Assembly (NCBI GenBank): GCA_037903355.1
Contig: JBAJFE010000014.1
Span: 2,604,001-2,668,000, forward strand
Direction: 5' to 3'
Source of the DNA: Trichuris trichiura
Lineage: Eukaryota > Nematoda > Enoplea > Trichinellida > Trichuridae
DNA length: 64,000 nucleotides
Shown: positions 13,057 through 25,397 of the stretch, piece after piece
Layout of the letters: the number at the start of each line of letters is the position of its first letter
Position numbering within the stretch: position 1 is the first letter of the stretch
Notes under the pieces: generated by a model
Told to the model about the DNA's origin: nothing
Seen by the model: the letters and a program-made list of their open reading frames with translations, nothing else
The model's database searches: none
Translations under genes and position numbers: made by a program

Positions 13057-14196
13057 ATGATTCGTGTAGCGATTCGAGCATTTGTAGACCAAAGGAATTC
13101 AATTTCGAAACTTCTTCGGCCAGTCACTGCCACCAAGTAAGTGAATTTTTGCATAAAGAAATATTATGTGAACTTTCTCATATAATTAGACAGTTTTACA
13201 TGAACGAAACGGGTGGCCCAGATGGCACACCTAAAATTGAACGCAAATGGAAAAAGAACCGTGGAACTGGTGATAAAGGTGATCTCACAATTGCTTCTAC
13301 TTTTACCTTACGCGTCTTAAAGTTCCTACGCAGGGCAGAGTAGCCTGTTTACTGGAGAGCGAAGATGGAAAGACGATCGCATTTTTGAAGCGCTTGGCGC
13401 AACTGACGAGCTTAGTGCAGCGATCGGGTAAACAACAGAAAAGCGTAGCGTATACTGAAATGTCCCTTGTTTAGCAAAATGCGACACATGTGCAACGAAG
13501 CCGGTCTCTTTGACGTTACAGAAAAGCTCATAGATGTACGATCAAATATGGAAATAACCTATTCCATTTTCAAATAGTTGTTTATAGATCCAGTGCACAC
13601 TGCAAGACATAGGAGCTCACGTGGCTACACCGTTAACTTCAAAAACTAGTGACATGATGAGAAGTAATAAGTGATCACGCAGTGTCAAGCACAACCGGCC
13701 TCACTTTACTGTATCAATAGAACATACGCACTTTGACATCGCATACGCGGATGAATTGGACGAATGGATAGATTACTATGCAAATGACTTGCCGCCCCTT
13801 AAAATGTTCATCCTAGCGGTAACCAATCCAGTTCCTCTCAGCGATGTTTTAACTTTCCGGTGGAACAGGGTGGAAATCTACTGTCATCGTGTATGCACGA
13901 AGCGAGATGCATTTGTCGACGGGCTGAGCGTTCCTTGATTCCACTTCTTCGCGAAGGAGAAATAGACAAAGCGGCGACGCAATACTTGAACAGGTTCCAT
14001 TCAGAGCAAGCGTGAAGTAATTTGAAAAACGACGCATTTCAGACTTAGCGACTTGCTGTTCGTGCTTGGTCGTTACATCTGCCGCAAAACAAACGATGAG
14101 GAAATCGCCTACAAGAAAAAATTACCCCGAAAAACGAAAGTTGCCGATAGTGCAAGCGGAAAGGATAACCATGATTGGCAGAAGTATAAGATTTAG
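13057..14196 (+). CDS. MMAB: Cob(I)alamin adenosyltransferase (PduO/MMAB type), mitochondrial
   Basis: The family transfers the 5'-deoxyadenosyl group of ATP to cob(I)alamin, making the cofactor of methylmalonyl-CoA mutase in the mitochondrial matrix. Eight exons join in phase: 13057-13136, 13190-13278, 13334-13427, 13475-13535, 13588-13663, 13721-13818, 13869-13993 and 14043-14196, totalling 777 nt or 258 residues (human protein about 250). The first exon ([14 protein letters not shown]) is basic and amphipathic, like a transit peptide. Family signatures follow in order: [19 protein letters not shown] (ATP-binding loop), [36 protein letters not shown], and the C-terminal active-site block [14 protein letters not shown]. 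All introns are about 47-57 bp except one at the edge of exon 3/4. The longest open piece covers only one exon, so simple ORF calling misses the gene. Confidence 0.93.
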
Positions 14197-14246
14197 CCAA
14201 GTCTACTCTAGCGATATGCCTTATTGGCCATTTTCATTTTCAATCC

Positions 14247-14252
14247 AATAAA
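14247..14252 (+). terminator. Poly(A) signal of MMAB
   Basis: AATAAA lies 51 bp after the MMAB stop and only 17 bp before the INTS2 stop codon on the other strand. The 3' ends of the two convergent genes must therefore nearly abut or overlap. Confidence 0.55.
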
Positions 14253-14268
14253 CTTGTTGCAACGTTGA

Positions 14269-17200
14269 TCAACAGGTCGAGTCCAGAGCTGAGCGAAGAA
14301 GATCATCGCCAATTGCATCGTATATTTTGAGAAACAAGGCAACAGCTTTGGTTATATCTGGTTCGTGACTGCACGTCTTCTGCGCTCGAATCTTCAGCAA
14401 TTCCAAGGAATCCAGAGGTACAACTGAGCGGCATATACGGGCAATGATAACGAACAGCTTTGTTACATCCATCGAATACGTGGGTATAACGCGGGCGATA
14501 CGCAGCAAAGAATCGATAATATCCGTGAAAAAGTTAACCAGTTTGCTGACTGGCAATGTCGAGGCTAAGGTGACCAATACCCTAAAAGCTATCAACGCAG
14601 TACGACGTGCTTGCGGGATTGTATACTGTTCACAAAGGGCGGCCAAAAGCGCCAAAACAAATGTCTGAAAAAAGAAAGTAATAAGCGTTCACGAGAACAT
14701 AACCCGTCGGCAACGTTACGTACTCTTGTAAAAGCTCAAATTAATCTCTGCCCAATGGTCTCATTGTTGGTGAAAAAGAATCTTTGCCTTACAATTAACC
14801 TCTACGAATTATTTATTAGACAGTTGCAATCAATGTTGAACTTTTATGGAGAGTATATATACTTTTTATGGCTATGCGTGAATGCGTATACCTCAGGCGA
14901 ACTGACCCTATGTTTATCGCCGTCAACATTTATTGAAGTACTTAAACATCATCACTGCTGTCCAATGTTCCACTGACAGACAACAGATAACCCAGAATAA
15001 ATGGAACATCTCTCCGTCTTCCAGTTTAAACAGAATTACAAGAAGCAAGTTACGCGGCGGTAAAAATCATACTCACGGAAAGACAAACGGCCTCCCTCTA
15101 TGTAATATCAAAATAAATTGGCAAGGCAAAGCTGTTTACAGTCAGTATTCATTACGCTTTACCATTTGTGCTCCAAACGGAAGAAATTACAAGGTTCATT
15201 ACAATGCTGCTCAGCAAAGAAAACTGCCTTGACTTGCAATCCCTACGAAAATGAAGTGACCCACAAAAACAATGACATTGCTTACTATTTGCATTTGGTT
15301 TTCTTTTTAATGTTGGCAAACACTTGTTCTGTAACGGAAGTATGTTCATAAAAAGTTTTTACTCATCATCATAATACAAGTTTGGTTGAAGCGAACATTA
15401 ATTTTTGGTACCATTGAGGAAGAGTCACGCGCGGCTCGAAAACTACGGGCTACCATTAAAACGTTTTGTATTTTTCAACAGGACAAGCTCCGTACAAATA
15501 ATTTAAGCGTGAAAACCTATGGACCCGTACCAAAAAGTTACAGTTTCAAAAATATGAAGTTTTACCTCTTCATTACAAAGTTCCCGTTTTTTAGAACCAC
15601 AAAAATTTTTTGAGGTGCTTTCGGCCCCACCCTTGAGCCGTCTTTAGCGCATACCAACAAAAAATGCGCCTTGTTTGTAGGCACTGAAGACGGCCTAAGG
15701 GTAGGGCCGAAAACTCAGCAAAAAGGTTTTTGTGATTTTAAAAAACGGGAACTCCGTAGTAAAGAGAGAGAAGACATTGCTTACAATTTCTTTAAATAAT
15801 ACATCCTGCCTGAGTCGTTGACGCTTTCTCACATGCTGTTTTTACGCTCGCTTTTATTCATGAGATTAATTATTGATCAAAAAAGTTTTAGTCACCGCCA
15901 GAGAATATGAAAAGTTTGTTACGAAGTTTTTCCATCACTCCGATACACCTGAATTAATTTATTTACTCTAAAATGCTAATTATTATTGATGATTCCAAGG
16001 TGGGTCTCTAATTATGCTGACGATGTTACAGCTTCTGTTCAGTAAGAAATAGAGCTCATAATGGACTTTCAAAAGTAGCTACCTATGCTTTACAACGTCT
16101 AAGTTTCATGGTCGCATAAAGCCTTAAAAAACTTTTCCCGAATGAATCGTAACCGCACCTGCACAACAACTTTTTCTTCTTGGTCTGACGTGCGCTGAGG
16201 GGATATTAAGATTGCTTTAAGCGGACCAAGTATGCGCCAGTCTGAGAGATGAAATCAGCCAATAATTCAAGCTTGATATTCTTGTAGGCTTAGACTTTTT
16301 GGACAGCAGCACGCAGGTGAGAACAGTCATGCAACTGCGACACAACTGCCTTGGGCAGTAGTCTCCAGCTTTTGCTTTGAATTTTTGCAAAATTTAACAC
16401 ATAATGAAGAAGTTTATTACGGATAATTCCCGTTTGTTATGTATATAGAAGGACTCCGGAGCTTTCGGGTCATTCGAGACCTTACAACTTAAGACCACTG
16501 ACGACGGGCCTCGAATGACCCGAAAGCTCCGGAGTCCTTCTATATACATAACAAACGGGAATTATCCGTAATAAACTTCTTCATTATGAAAACATATGTT
16601 CCCGTACCAAGAAACCACGTTTTCAAGACTTTAACACATATCAAAAGGCTCTCGGTATAACAAGCACTATTGTTAAACCCCTCTCCTGATAGAGTTTTAA
16701 TACTAGGCTTTGGAAGCTTAAAAAGCTGTGAGCAATAATTTTCGTACTTCTTATTCAAGTTTACAGTTTTCCTTGCTTGACGAAAATGCGGATATTTCCC
16801 AGAATTATCCACCAAGTAGTTTTCGGGATTCTGTACGTTCTGTCCGCTTTCATGTATTATGCTAAACGTTGTCAATGGATTTCAATTGCTCGTACACTTT
16901 TTCACTATGACAAATGGACAAGTGAACGCTGCTTATCTTTGCAGCAAATGGACAGCGGTGAAACTGTGGATAAAGTTAAGCGGACAACGATGGAACCAAA
17001 AAATTTGGCAGCACTGATAAGAAGGAAATTTTGCCTATCGTGTACCAGGAACGATGATAAACGCGAATAGATGACGGATTATCTTTGACTCTCCTTAACA
17101 CATATGGGACGCGGTTGGCACTTTCCTCAAAAAAACATATCAACACTGATGCTATAAATATTATTTATTTTTCTAAAGTTTTTTCACGGAATTTTTACCC

Positions 17201-20200
17201 GTTATTATTACAACAGTTTAAACGCTCGCTTCCGCTGTAAAATATGAATCATCTCACTAATTGAAAAAGGGCACTAAGAGAAGATGTCATTTAACAGACA
17301 ATGTTTTCAATCAACATTTGTTGAATATCTCGCTAATTCAAATAAAGTAATCATAATATGCGTGTACTAACTCTTTCACGACTGCGTAAAACAAACAACG
17401 AACTCACCTTGCGTTTCAGAGAACCTTTCTTTAGCATTTCAGGAATAAAGCAAAAGCACACATGCATGGACGGAATGTTCCGCACTGTCATTGGTATAAG
17501 AGAAGGATGGTACCCTTGGGCGTGTATTACTTTCATCAACTCAGGAGTTGCCAAGAATATTCTGTGAAGGAAGGAGCATACCGTACTCTTCACTTCAGGC
17601 AGAACGCTGATCATTAACTCATTCTCTTCCTGTAACTAGCAAATGAATGAAGGAAGAAGCAAGCAGGCACGGTATACCTCGCCTTCTAAAGGCATACATG
17701 CCTCGAGCAAGATGTGCGCAGACGCTGTTTGCACCGTTGCCATTAGAGCGCGCATGATTTCTCGTTGTTTTCGCTCTATTGCTGCCAACTCTTCAGGCGC
17801 TTTGCCAATCAAAGTTGGACTGCACAGGTACAAAGCAACTTGCCTTTCCATATGCAAATGACTGGCGCTCAAGTAGCAACGAAGTATGAGCAGGGACATT
17901 TCCAATATAACTGGGCATCGAAAAACGCGTTTATCGCAACGTAATGCCAGAAGTGGATCCGCGCTGAGGTCTTTGTGCGAATGACAGAATGACCTCTTTC
18001 ACCTCGGATTATTTCGTTAAAGCCGAAATACAGCGCACCAGAAGTACAGCAGTATAGCCTTCGCGGGAAAAAGCGCTCAGCTTTGCTCCACAGCTTCCTG
18101 TAGGAGACAAGTAGCTCTTCGGGCACTTTCGGGTCCAGTAAGTAACGAGAGTACAGTGCTATATGTGGTATAAGTTCGGTGTTCAGAAGGTACACGCAAT
18201 CTTTATCATTGCAGGGACTAAGTTTCCGGGGCTGTCTTTGGCAGGGACTGGAAGGAAAGTAAAAAAATGCAGAGAATAAACGACAATGGCAAGCGTACAT
18301 ACGACAATGGCAAGCGTGGGTAAAACATACTGCCTCTGAAGGAAAAACTCCGAGGAGTTTATGAACACACTTGCATACTGCGATGCTACAGTGTGGGAAA
18401 ACAATGTGATTGTCGAAAGCTGATGCACAGGGATGTTAATTAGCATAGACGTGACAAAGATTGATCACAGGTACATAAGTATTGAATCACTTTGAATAGT
18501 GACTTTGGAAACTCGGAGCATTAAATTCAAAAAAATATTTATAATAACGGCATACATATCCCGCGAAGATTGGTCCAAGCCAGCGAGCGCTAAACATACG
18601 CAGCAACACGTTCAAATATTTACGGCATACACGTGCTCCGGTTGCATGTTTGCGTGAAAAAGATTTTTTAGTAAACAGTGATAATGGCCTAGAAGTTGAA
18701 ATGATTAAATGAAGAATCCTAGCACCTAAACCCTTAACCACGTGCTCCGGTTGCAACTTTGTGTTTGCGTGAGCCTAAATTAAGAAAGCAATGCTTGAAG
18801 TAATGGCCTAGCGCTGTAATATGATTAAATGAACAGCTAACTTTGTTTAAACTTTTCCAGCTGTAAATCAGCAATGCTATCAGCTGCCATCAAAACCAAA
18901 TGACATTAAGGTGGAAGCAGCACACGTTTATTTGAAGTTTGTGCGGCGGTAAAAAGCAGATCTATCTTAACAGCTTTGTTTCATGAAGTGGAACGGTGCA
19001 TTTACGCGTCATAGTTGATCATATATCCAGTCTAAGCTTAAAAATAACGAGTACACCATGAAGTTGGACAGGGGATTCGCATAGTCATAGAAAAAGCGCG
19101 ACATCCGAGCAGTTCAATAACACAATTAGCATTCACAGTCAAATAGTCACTTGGCGTGTTTAGCTGCCCGCTCGACAATATACTAAAAAGAGACTTCGAA
19201 AATGTGACCGAGTCAAAGCGTTTGCATCAACTGAACGCGAACTTTAGCTGCACAATATACTAAAAAGTCAGATAAATGTGACTCGTGCTGGCACGTACTG
19301 TGATGCTCAAGTCAAGAACTTGCTGCACTAACTCCTCTATGCCTGCCGAGTAGCTGGAATCTAAATGCAGCGCTAAAAGCATGAGCAGCTCGCTGTAGCT
19401 TCGTCGGATTTGGCGAAGATGTCTGCAAAGTCGGGATATCCGTTTAAAGTTAAAAACCTTCGCAAGAACAAACTGATCAAAAGTGTCTTCCGAAACCACA
19501 AGCCAATCAATCCAGGAAGTGATGGTCGATTCCAGCGTAAGAAATAGGTCGGTAGGCCTACAATTTATTACAGAACAGTTAAAGAGCGTAGAAGTAACCT
19601 TCCGCATGTTCATACAGTGTTGACATGACCACAAGGGACATCAGTCCACTTGAAATAAAACTTGCTCCCGCCGAGCCTATTTCAACCCGACTACAAGCGA
19701 GACGAATTAAGCATCGCATTTCGTCGTCTTTGAATCTAAAATAACTATGACCACTATATTGCCAAACTGATTTTCAAAACCTCAATCCAGCGGTACAGCG
19801 AAGCTTGCATATGAGTTCGAACAGCTCTGTAGCTTGCTGCGTGTGAGACAACAGCATCATTCCGTTTGCTTCGACTTCTTTTAAGAGATTCTCAACTTGA
19901 GCAAATAAAACACTTGATAGGTTCTTGATGACGTTACTGTAACGGCTATCCGGCTTAAAACAAGCGCATATGTTAGAAAGGCGAAAGTACAAAAAAAACA
20001 ATTTGCCACAATCTAAATACGAGAGATGTTCGGAAAGCTCCCGGAAAGACGGTGCTGCAAATGTTAATCGTTCATTCAATTTAGACTGTCTTGCCTCAAC
20101 TTCAACGCGAAAACGAATCAATCAGAATTGACCTAAACTTAAGCAATCAGCGTCACTTTAACTGGGCCAATCATTACTACCTTTTGCTTAGGTAGGGGGA

Positions 20201-23200
20201 GTTCTCATAAACCGTAATATACGGTAACTTGTGCATCGTACAATAGTACTCATTTTGCTAAATAACAGGTGTAAGCTGTCTTATAAACACATAACAATTA
20301 GTAATTCAGCAACGGCAACAGTCTATAAGACTACGGTGCAACACATGAAAGTTGGAAAAGATGCGTCTCCTTAGGAAATGCTCGAAGAGAAAAAGCCAGA
20401 CTGTCAGAATACGAACACATTGGACTTAAATCTCTGCCCTCGCAACTCTTTATTCCTTCTTGTTATAAATCATTATCTGCTGCTTTGAAATTTTTGGTAG
20501 CTCGACTAAGTGTTTCATTAAACCAACTGTAAAGAATAGATAGAAACAAATAGCAAACATTAATACATCCACTGTTAGATCGTTCTATGTTATAATGAGA
20601 ACTGCCAATAATTGAAAAAGTATTACTAAAAATGATCAAGTTATAAGGTAGAATTTTAAACAAAAGCTTGATACTAGCAATGAATATGGATTACCTGAAA
20701 GCGGCCAAATCAAGCAGACAAATAATTTATTAGGATGTGAGTCGAAAACCACTGACCTGCACGAACGTTAACATACAATGCTTACATAAAACTCTGAAAG
20801 CCGACTAAAAAACTTCATCTGCCACGTAAAATCAATTAAGCCATTTGCAAAACACTCTTATTGCCATGGCTGGAGAACTTTTGCAGTGAGCATTCAAGCA
20901 GGTACGTGATTTTACAGCGGAACAACAGGTTCAACTCCATTTTTAAACAAAAACCCTGAATACTCATGAATTTCAATGGAACGTTCTTTCAAGGTTGTCT
21001 GTTGAAAAACCTTGAAACGAGGAGGAAACTGTAGAAAGGTGCGAGCTTCACCGAAGTTCATCTGTGATAACCATACAGAAAAAATGGTCAACATAAACCA
21101 GCACCTTTCAAAGGCTTCGTCAAACCAAGCTGTACAGACGCAATGGCAAAACTGCAAAAAAGCATGTACAGTAGGCCCTCGTTATTCGCGGTTTTTGGTT
21201 CCAGGACTTTCCGCGTATAACAAATTCCGCGTAAAGTCAAGTCCCCTGCGCAAAATATAGAATCCTTTGTAAATAACATGCGCGCTTTCTCGTGTACACT
21301 ACAAATAGACACGAAATTGCTCGTAGTTACTAATATCAATTAGTGTTAAATAAATAGTTTAGTGAAGAACATTAAAGAAAATAATGACATTCAACTATCC
21401 AAAAATATATTGGAATGCGAATTACTTTCAGAATACACTGTTTCAGCTGTACGCGAAATATACAGGCTTTTATTGTTACGGTATTGCCCCGTTATTTCAG
21501 TATAAACAAAGTTAGTACGAAGCTACGGACAACATCGTAACAATAAAGACTGCGTACTCCGCATGGTACAGTTCCGCGCAAAGAAACTGTTTCAATGATG
21601 GAAAAGTAAAATCGCTGAACCTCAGCTGGCACCATTGATTCCAGTACGTCTTTACCAACAATCGTTGCTTGCACCTTCACATCAGCTTTATCTTTTACTT
21701 GAATGTTAGCTAGGTAGAAGATTTTTCAGGCGGTATGACCTTTTCCGCTGAGTGGCAGAGTTCATGCTGATGATAAGTCACTGGTGATCCGAAAGGCCTA
21801 TGTTGAAAGTTAATTAACTTCTGCTGGCTGCAGAAGCAAAAGCGTTCCGGAAGCTTTGAGGCAACCATCTTCTATTGTCACCTAAGCATAAAATTCTTCT
21901 CTCAGCATTCTCAACCTTCAACAATTAAAACCCAGGTCGTATAGCAGCTGTCAGTATTGAGCAACGACTATCTTGGATGAACATAATGGGGTGACGATTC
22001 TGACATCATTTGCACTTTTCACTAATAGAAGTGGTTAAACTATGCTGCAAATTTCATTTTTTTTACTTAAAATTGTTGCACACAAACGACATTTCAAGTT
22101 CAGTAGACTAAGCTGTGCTGTTAGCATTTTCAATCTTTGCTGTTGTTAACAGACTTCTTAATCCATCAAGCAGGCAATTAGCTTAAGCAAATTTAAAACT
22201 TTGCTGCATTAAGCGATCTTACAATGTTTCTTCAGAAAACGTATGCAGCCTTTCTGAGACAGTCAATATTGAAAACTTAACTGCTTCTATGGGTAAGGAA
22301 GTTCATTACTATTCATAAGCCATTATGATTTAAGAAATTGACTTACAATAGCATGAGGCACCTAAGCTTAATTTGGGGCAATGAGAAACTAAAAGCAACA
22401 AGTGAGTGATAGCTCATTGGAGTAACACGAGGTATTAGCATTACGCGCAGGGTTGAGAAGACATAAGAATAGAAAAAAACATTTTCTCAGGCCACGTCAT
22501 GGAATCCTACCACTACATACACAAAAAAGGATACTGCGCTGCTATCATGTTCAGCAGCGGTTCGTCAATCTCTGCTAAAAATTAAGTCATTGCTTTCTAA
22601 AGACAAACCGCGTTGAGTCAAATCCGCGAATAAAAAGACCGCGTATAACGAGGGCCTACTGTATTGAATCTCCGCACGTACGTGGTTTATTGGCGACCAG
22701 CTCAGACGCCTTGACACAGTGAAAGGAGGCGGAAGCAATCAAAAACTGAGACGATGGTTCTTAACGGTTTTTCCCAAATTTCTCGTGGACACACTTTTGC
22801 TACAAAGCTGAAGACATGCTCCACCAACAGATGCCCATTCAATAAGAATATAACATTTCATAATGCATTTCATACAGAAAATAGATGACAAGCTGTGGCG
22901 TTCTCGTTTGTTCTTGTAGTAGATTTCTGTGCTTAAACAAAAACACCTACCCTACCAGCGGATGAATGAGTCGTCGGTAATGAATATGTACAGTAAAATT
23001 ATAAAAAAAAGTCGTCTTTAGGTCCACTAAAAATGGGGAAAGCCGTTAAAAGTGATTACATCATTGCTGGAGGTAATCGATATATGCTTTTGCAGCTTTA
23101 CGCTAAAAGCTAACCGCTGACCGTTCGCTTATCCATCTGTTGGTAGAGCAGTTGGCTTGGTTTAACTACAGAAATTCACTACAAGAATGAACGGGAACAA

Positions 23201-25272
23201 GTCGCGAAAAACGTAGTCGTGAAACAGTGTCGCGCCACAAAACGTCCGTATTATAGAAGATAGAAAACAGGTTAACAAAACTATGGCATTCTTACACTGA
23301 ATGAACCTATCAAACTATTTTCAACCTAATCAAAATAGACGATCAAATTCTTATGCTATGCTTAAGCCATTCTGCTAAGGGCATGCAGAGGAACAATGCA
23401 ATATCAATCCTGTATGAATCATCTTATTTAAAAGAATCGTGCCACACTTCTAAAGCAACCTTATCCACGTTTATTAGAAATGCGTTGAAGAAGTTTACTC
23501 ACTTTTTCATCTGGCTGAATAATTTTCCGTTCAAAAGACTAATGACCGATCTACCGGCTCACATGCTAAGAGCATTCATAAATAAAAACAGTATCATAAA
23601 TGAGCAAAAGATACGTACACTGATTTTAAAATGAAATGGACTTCTCTATCACGTGTACGTTTACGGGATCTTCGGTAACTGCAGAGCGCTGCATTACCTA
23701 GTTTCCCGGATAACTGTTGTTGCCAACAGTAAAATATGTACTCTGCAAATATAACGTATTCCCGCCTTAACCGGCTTTTAACATATTCAGGTATTCGGTA
23801 TATGCTGAGAAAAAAACAAATTTAAAGTTAAGCGCCAATGGGTAACAGTTGAAATAAACAGTATACCCACAGCCATTTTCAAGAGTCTAACTGACCAATA
23901 TTTAAAACACATTAAGCCGGGATTATAGGGAATGTAAGAAACCCAATTCGATTGTTTATGCTTCGACTGCCTATGCTTCGCAGTCGTAGACGAAAAATCT
24001 GACAGGATTCAGGGTCAAACTGAACTAGTGGTCGTCGATCTGTACAAGTACAAAGTGAACCAAAGTGGTGAATACTCAATTAAAAAAATGCAGGATGTAT
24101 TGAACACACAACTCGTTGCTCCTGGTTCTCAGGCAAAACCATAAGAGAACGTGAATAGCGCGCTTAGTAATATTAGGCATGGGAACTGTTGTTCTTGGCC
24201 AGAAAACCCGAATAGATAAACTAACCTTTTGAGCCACTTGGACAAAGTGAGTGAACCAAGCGCAGGATTGACTTTTCTTCACCAACAGATTTCCAGACAG
24301 AAATGTGGCCCAATAGTGGAATGGCAAATATTGTAAGGCTGTACGAACAACGAAACCGGGAAAACGACGTAGCTCAGCCTAAAGGATAAAAACGTTTGTG
24401 AAACAAGAGCCACCTAAATTGCGCCACAATTTTCACTAACACAACGTTCAATGACATCGTAGATTCGTTTCGGTTCCATTGAGCAAAGGTAAGTAAGTGT
24501 TCTCTCCCTGTTTTCAGAGATGAAAAGATCGTTCGGTGACGTCTCTATTGAACTATTTGCATTTTCGATCAGCGTGCACACCACTGCGAAAAGGACATTT
24601 TTAGTTTTGGGCTAACACGCTAAACAACCGACCTATGTCGTAGATAGACGGTTCGTTGGCCACGAGCCGCTGCACCGTGGCAGCGCCGTTTCTGTACAAT
24701 AACAGTGTCTCAACCAAATCCTCCCAAGGAAACACATCAGGCATGTGTAAACCAGCAAGATATATAGCAGCGCAATACTCGTCGAACAGCTGAAGGTTAT
24801 CGGAAGGGTCGAATAAACGAAAACGTCCTTCCATCATCCCCGTTTGAGCAGTTTCCGTGAAAACGGCAGGTTTGGATAATAATGATTTCATAAAAGCTCT
24901 AGCGGCTAGGAGTTCTGCTCCCACAAGATAAAGTTTCTCGTCGCTAGTTCCCATTTCGAATCGCAATCCAGCAGATAAGTTCTGAGCCGCAAAAGGTGCA
25001 CCCTTGGAAGCAGAATCTCTTTTCAATTCATCAGCCAATCTGGCAAAGTCTGCGTCGAACAATAATAGAATAGCGTTAGCAAGAGGATCTTGGAGCAAAT
25101 CGTAAAATAAACTGCCCTGGTCTCTGATGCCACTTGACTGCAGCGAGAAAAACGCACCCACTAAGGATGGATACAATGGGAGTATGTCCTCAGGTGAACA
25201 AGTTCGGTACAAGCCGTCAATGTCAAAATTGCAAGCGAAAGCAAAAACCTCTGGTTTAACTAGCGAGACCAT
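14269..25272 (-). CDS. INTS2: Integrator complex subunit 2
   Basis: INTS2 is part of the nuclear Integrator complex, which cleaves snRNA 3' ends and terminates promoter-proximal transcription. In transcript order, clear exons are 25272-24633, 24583-24441, 24378-24226, a probable short one at about 24165-24107, one ending at 19781 (open back to about 20121), 19735-19616, 19557-19474, 19422-19299, one from 19163, one ending near 18003, 17970-17678, 17629-17408 and 14664-14269. Family-like blocks include LLLYRNGAATVQRLVANEPS near the N-terminus, SYSELLMLLALHLDSS, DLSADPLLALRCDKRVFRCP, HILLEACMPLEGE, and NIPSMHVCFCFIPEMLKKG followed by LLAALCEQYTIPQARRTA. The match is from memory of the human protein, with order preserved throughout. 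The section at about 18.3-19.1 kb, which should encode some 200 residues, is hard to read and contains local duplications. Alternative start codon: 25302. Confidence 0.85.
15615..15648 (-). ncRNA. Degenerate hammerhead-like motif
   Basis: The - strand reads CTAAAGA, a GGCTC/GGGCC-type stem, then GAAAGC. The G of the CTGANGA core has become A, which should abolish cleavage. It is the mirror partner of the motif at 15684-15716. Confidence 0.45.
15684..15716 (+). ncRNA. Hammerhead ribozyme-like motif
   Basis: The segment has the core CTGAAGA, then C, a stem GGCC/GGCC with an AAGGGTA-containing loop, then GAAA. This is the minimal hammerhead layout known from Penelope-like elements. One extra C precedes stem II, as in the other copies here. 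Self-cleavage is untested. Confidence 0.6.
16404..16629. mobile_element. 226-bp hammerhead-bearing PLE derivative with 11-bp TSD
   Basis: Identical 11-mers TTTAACACATA flank the element at 16393-16403 and 16630-16640. The arms 16401-16478 and 16510-16587 are perfect 78-bp reverse complements by my reading, the left one overlapping the last TSD bases, with a 31-bp spacer. The spacer plus right arm carries a hammerhead core at 16498. A tail of about 42 bp (GAAAACATATGTTCCCGTAC onward) follows the right arm. No ORF is present. It resembles the ends of PLEs and is probably a non-autonomous copy. Confidence 0.7.
16498..16536 (+). ncRNA. Hammerhead ribozyme-like motif
   Basis: The segment has CTGACGA, C, stem GGG/CCC around a CTCGAATGA-containing loop, GAAA, then GCTCCGGAGTC, which can fold on itself. 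The mirror copy in the left arm lacks the CTGANGA half, so only the + strand copy keeps a full core. Confidence 0.6.
18629..18832. repeat. Imperfect direct repeat inside INTS2
   Basis: Two diverged units of about 90-100 bp (about 18629-18717 and 18739-18832) share CACGTGCTCCGGTTGCA, TGTTTGCGTGA, TAATGGCCTAG and ATGATTAAATGAA. A 16-bp tandem duplication (cgacaatggcaagcgt) lies nearby at about 18280-18316. They sit where the poorly resolved middle of INTS2 should be. Confidence 0.6.
21169..22661. mobile_element. Tigger/pogo-type non-autonomous DNA transposon
   Basis: The terminal inverted repeats begin CAGTAGGCCCTCGTTAT and continue with TCGCGG at the left and ACGCGG at the right (reverse complement). 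TA dinucleotides flank both ends, as expected for Tc1/mariner-pogo elements. Further CGCG-rich motifs repeat just inside each end. The 1493-bp interior has no transposase frame, so the copy is non-autonomous. It lies in an INTS2 intron. A related end (CCGCGGATAACGAGGGCC) next to Tigger-like coding sequence at 35734-36032 supports the family assignment. Confidence 0.8.
22940..23165. repeat. Inverted PLE-tail relic
   Basis: The segment CTACCAGCGGATGAATGAG near 22948 and its reverse-complement relative near 23130-23153 (ATCCATCTGTTGGTAGAGCAG) match the tail of the PLE ends at 54890 and 61535. No hammerhead core was seen between them. The rest of 22662-24106 shows nothing I recognise. Confidence 0.4.
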
Positions 25273-25280
25273 TTTCAATC

Positions 25281-25282
25281 TA
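25281..25282 (-). promoter_or_regulatory. Candidate trans-splice acceptor before INTS2
   Basis: On the - strand a T-rich tract ending in tttttag lies 8-9 nt before the INTS2 ATG at 25272. With the upstream gene ending only 276 bp away, this would fit spliced-leader addition. There is no donor upstream that makes a conventional intron obvious. This is inference. Confidence 0.3.
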
Positions 25283-25397
25283 AAAAATATCAACTCAAGC
25301 AAGGGCTACACACTGGAGATGAAGACATCATTTTGAAAAAATACTCGCTAAGAAACGGTAAACATAAAAAACAAGACAACAACTGTCACGTGAACAT

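Larger units (their letters stand above)
15572..15761. repeat. Inverted repeat with two opposed hammerhead-like cores (PLE end)
   Basis: The left arm at about 15572-15616 and right arm at about 15712-15761 are imperfect reverse complements (shared CCCGTTTTTTA and CACAAAAA segments). Between them lie two hammerhead-like cores in opposite orientation. A tail-like stretch (GAAAACCTATGGACCCGTAC) at about 15513-15532 resembles the tails of the other loci in the window. Confidence 0.6.
14665..17407 (-). other. INTS2: Last INTS2 intron, hosting PLE-end repeats
   Basis: This intron separates the NIPSMHVCFCF exon from the terminal exon. It contains two inverted-repeat loci with hammerhead cores (15572-15761 and 16404-16629). 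Apart from those, no coding sequence was recognised in 14665-15500 or 16641-17407. Confidence 0.7.
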
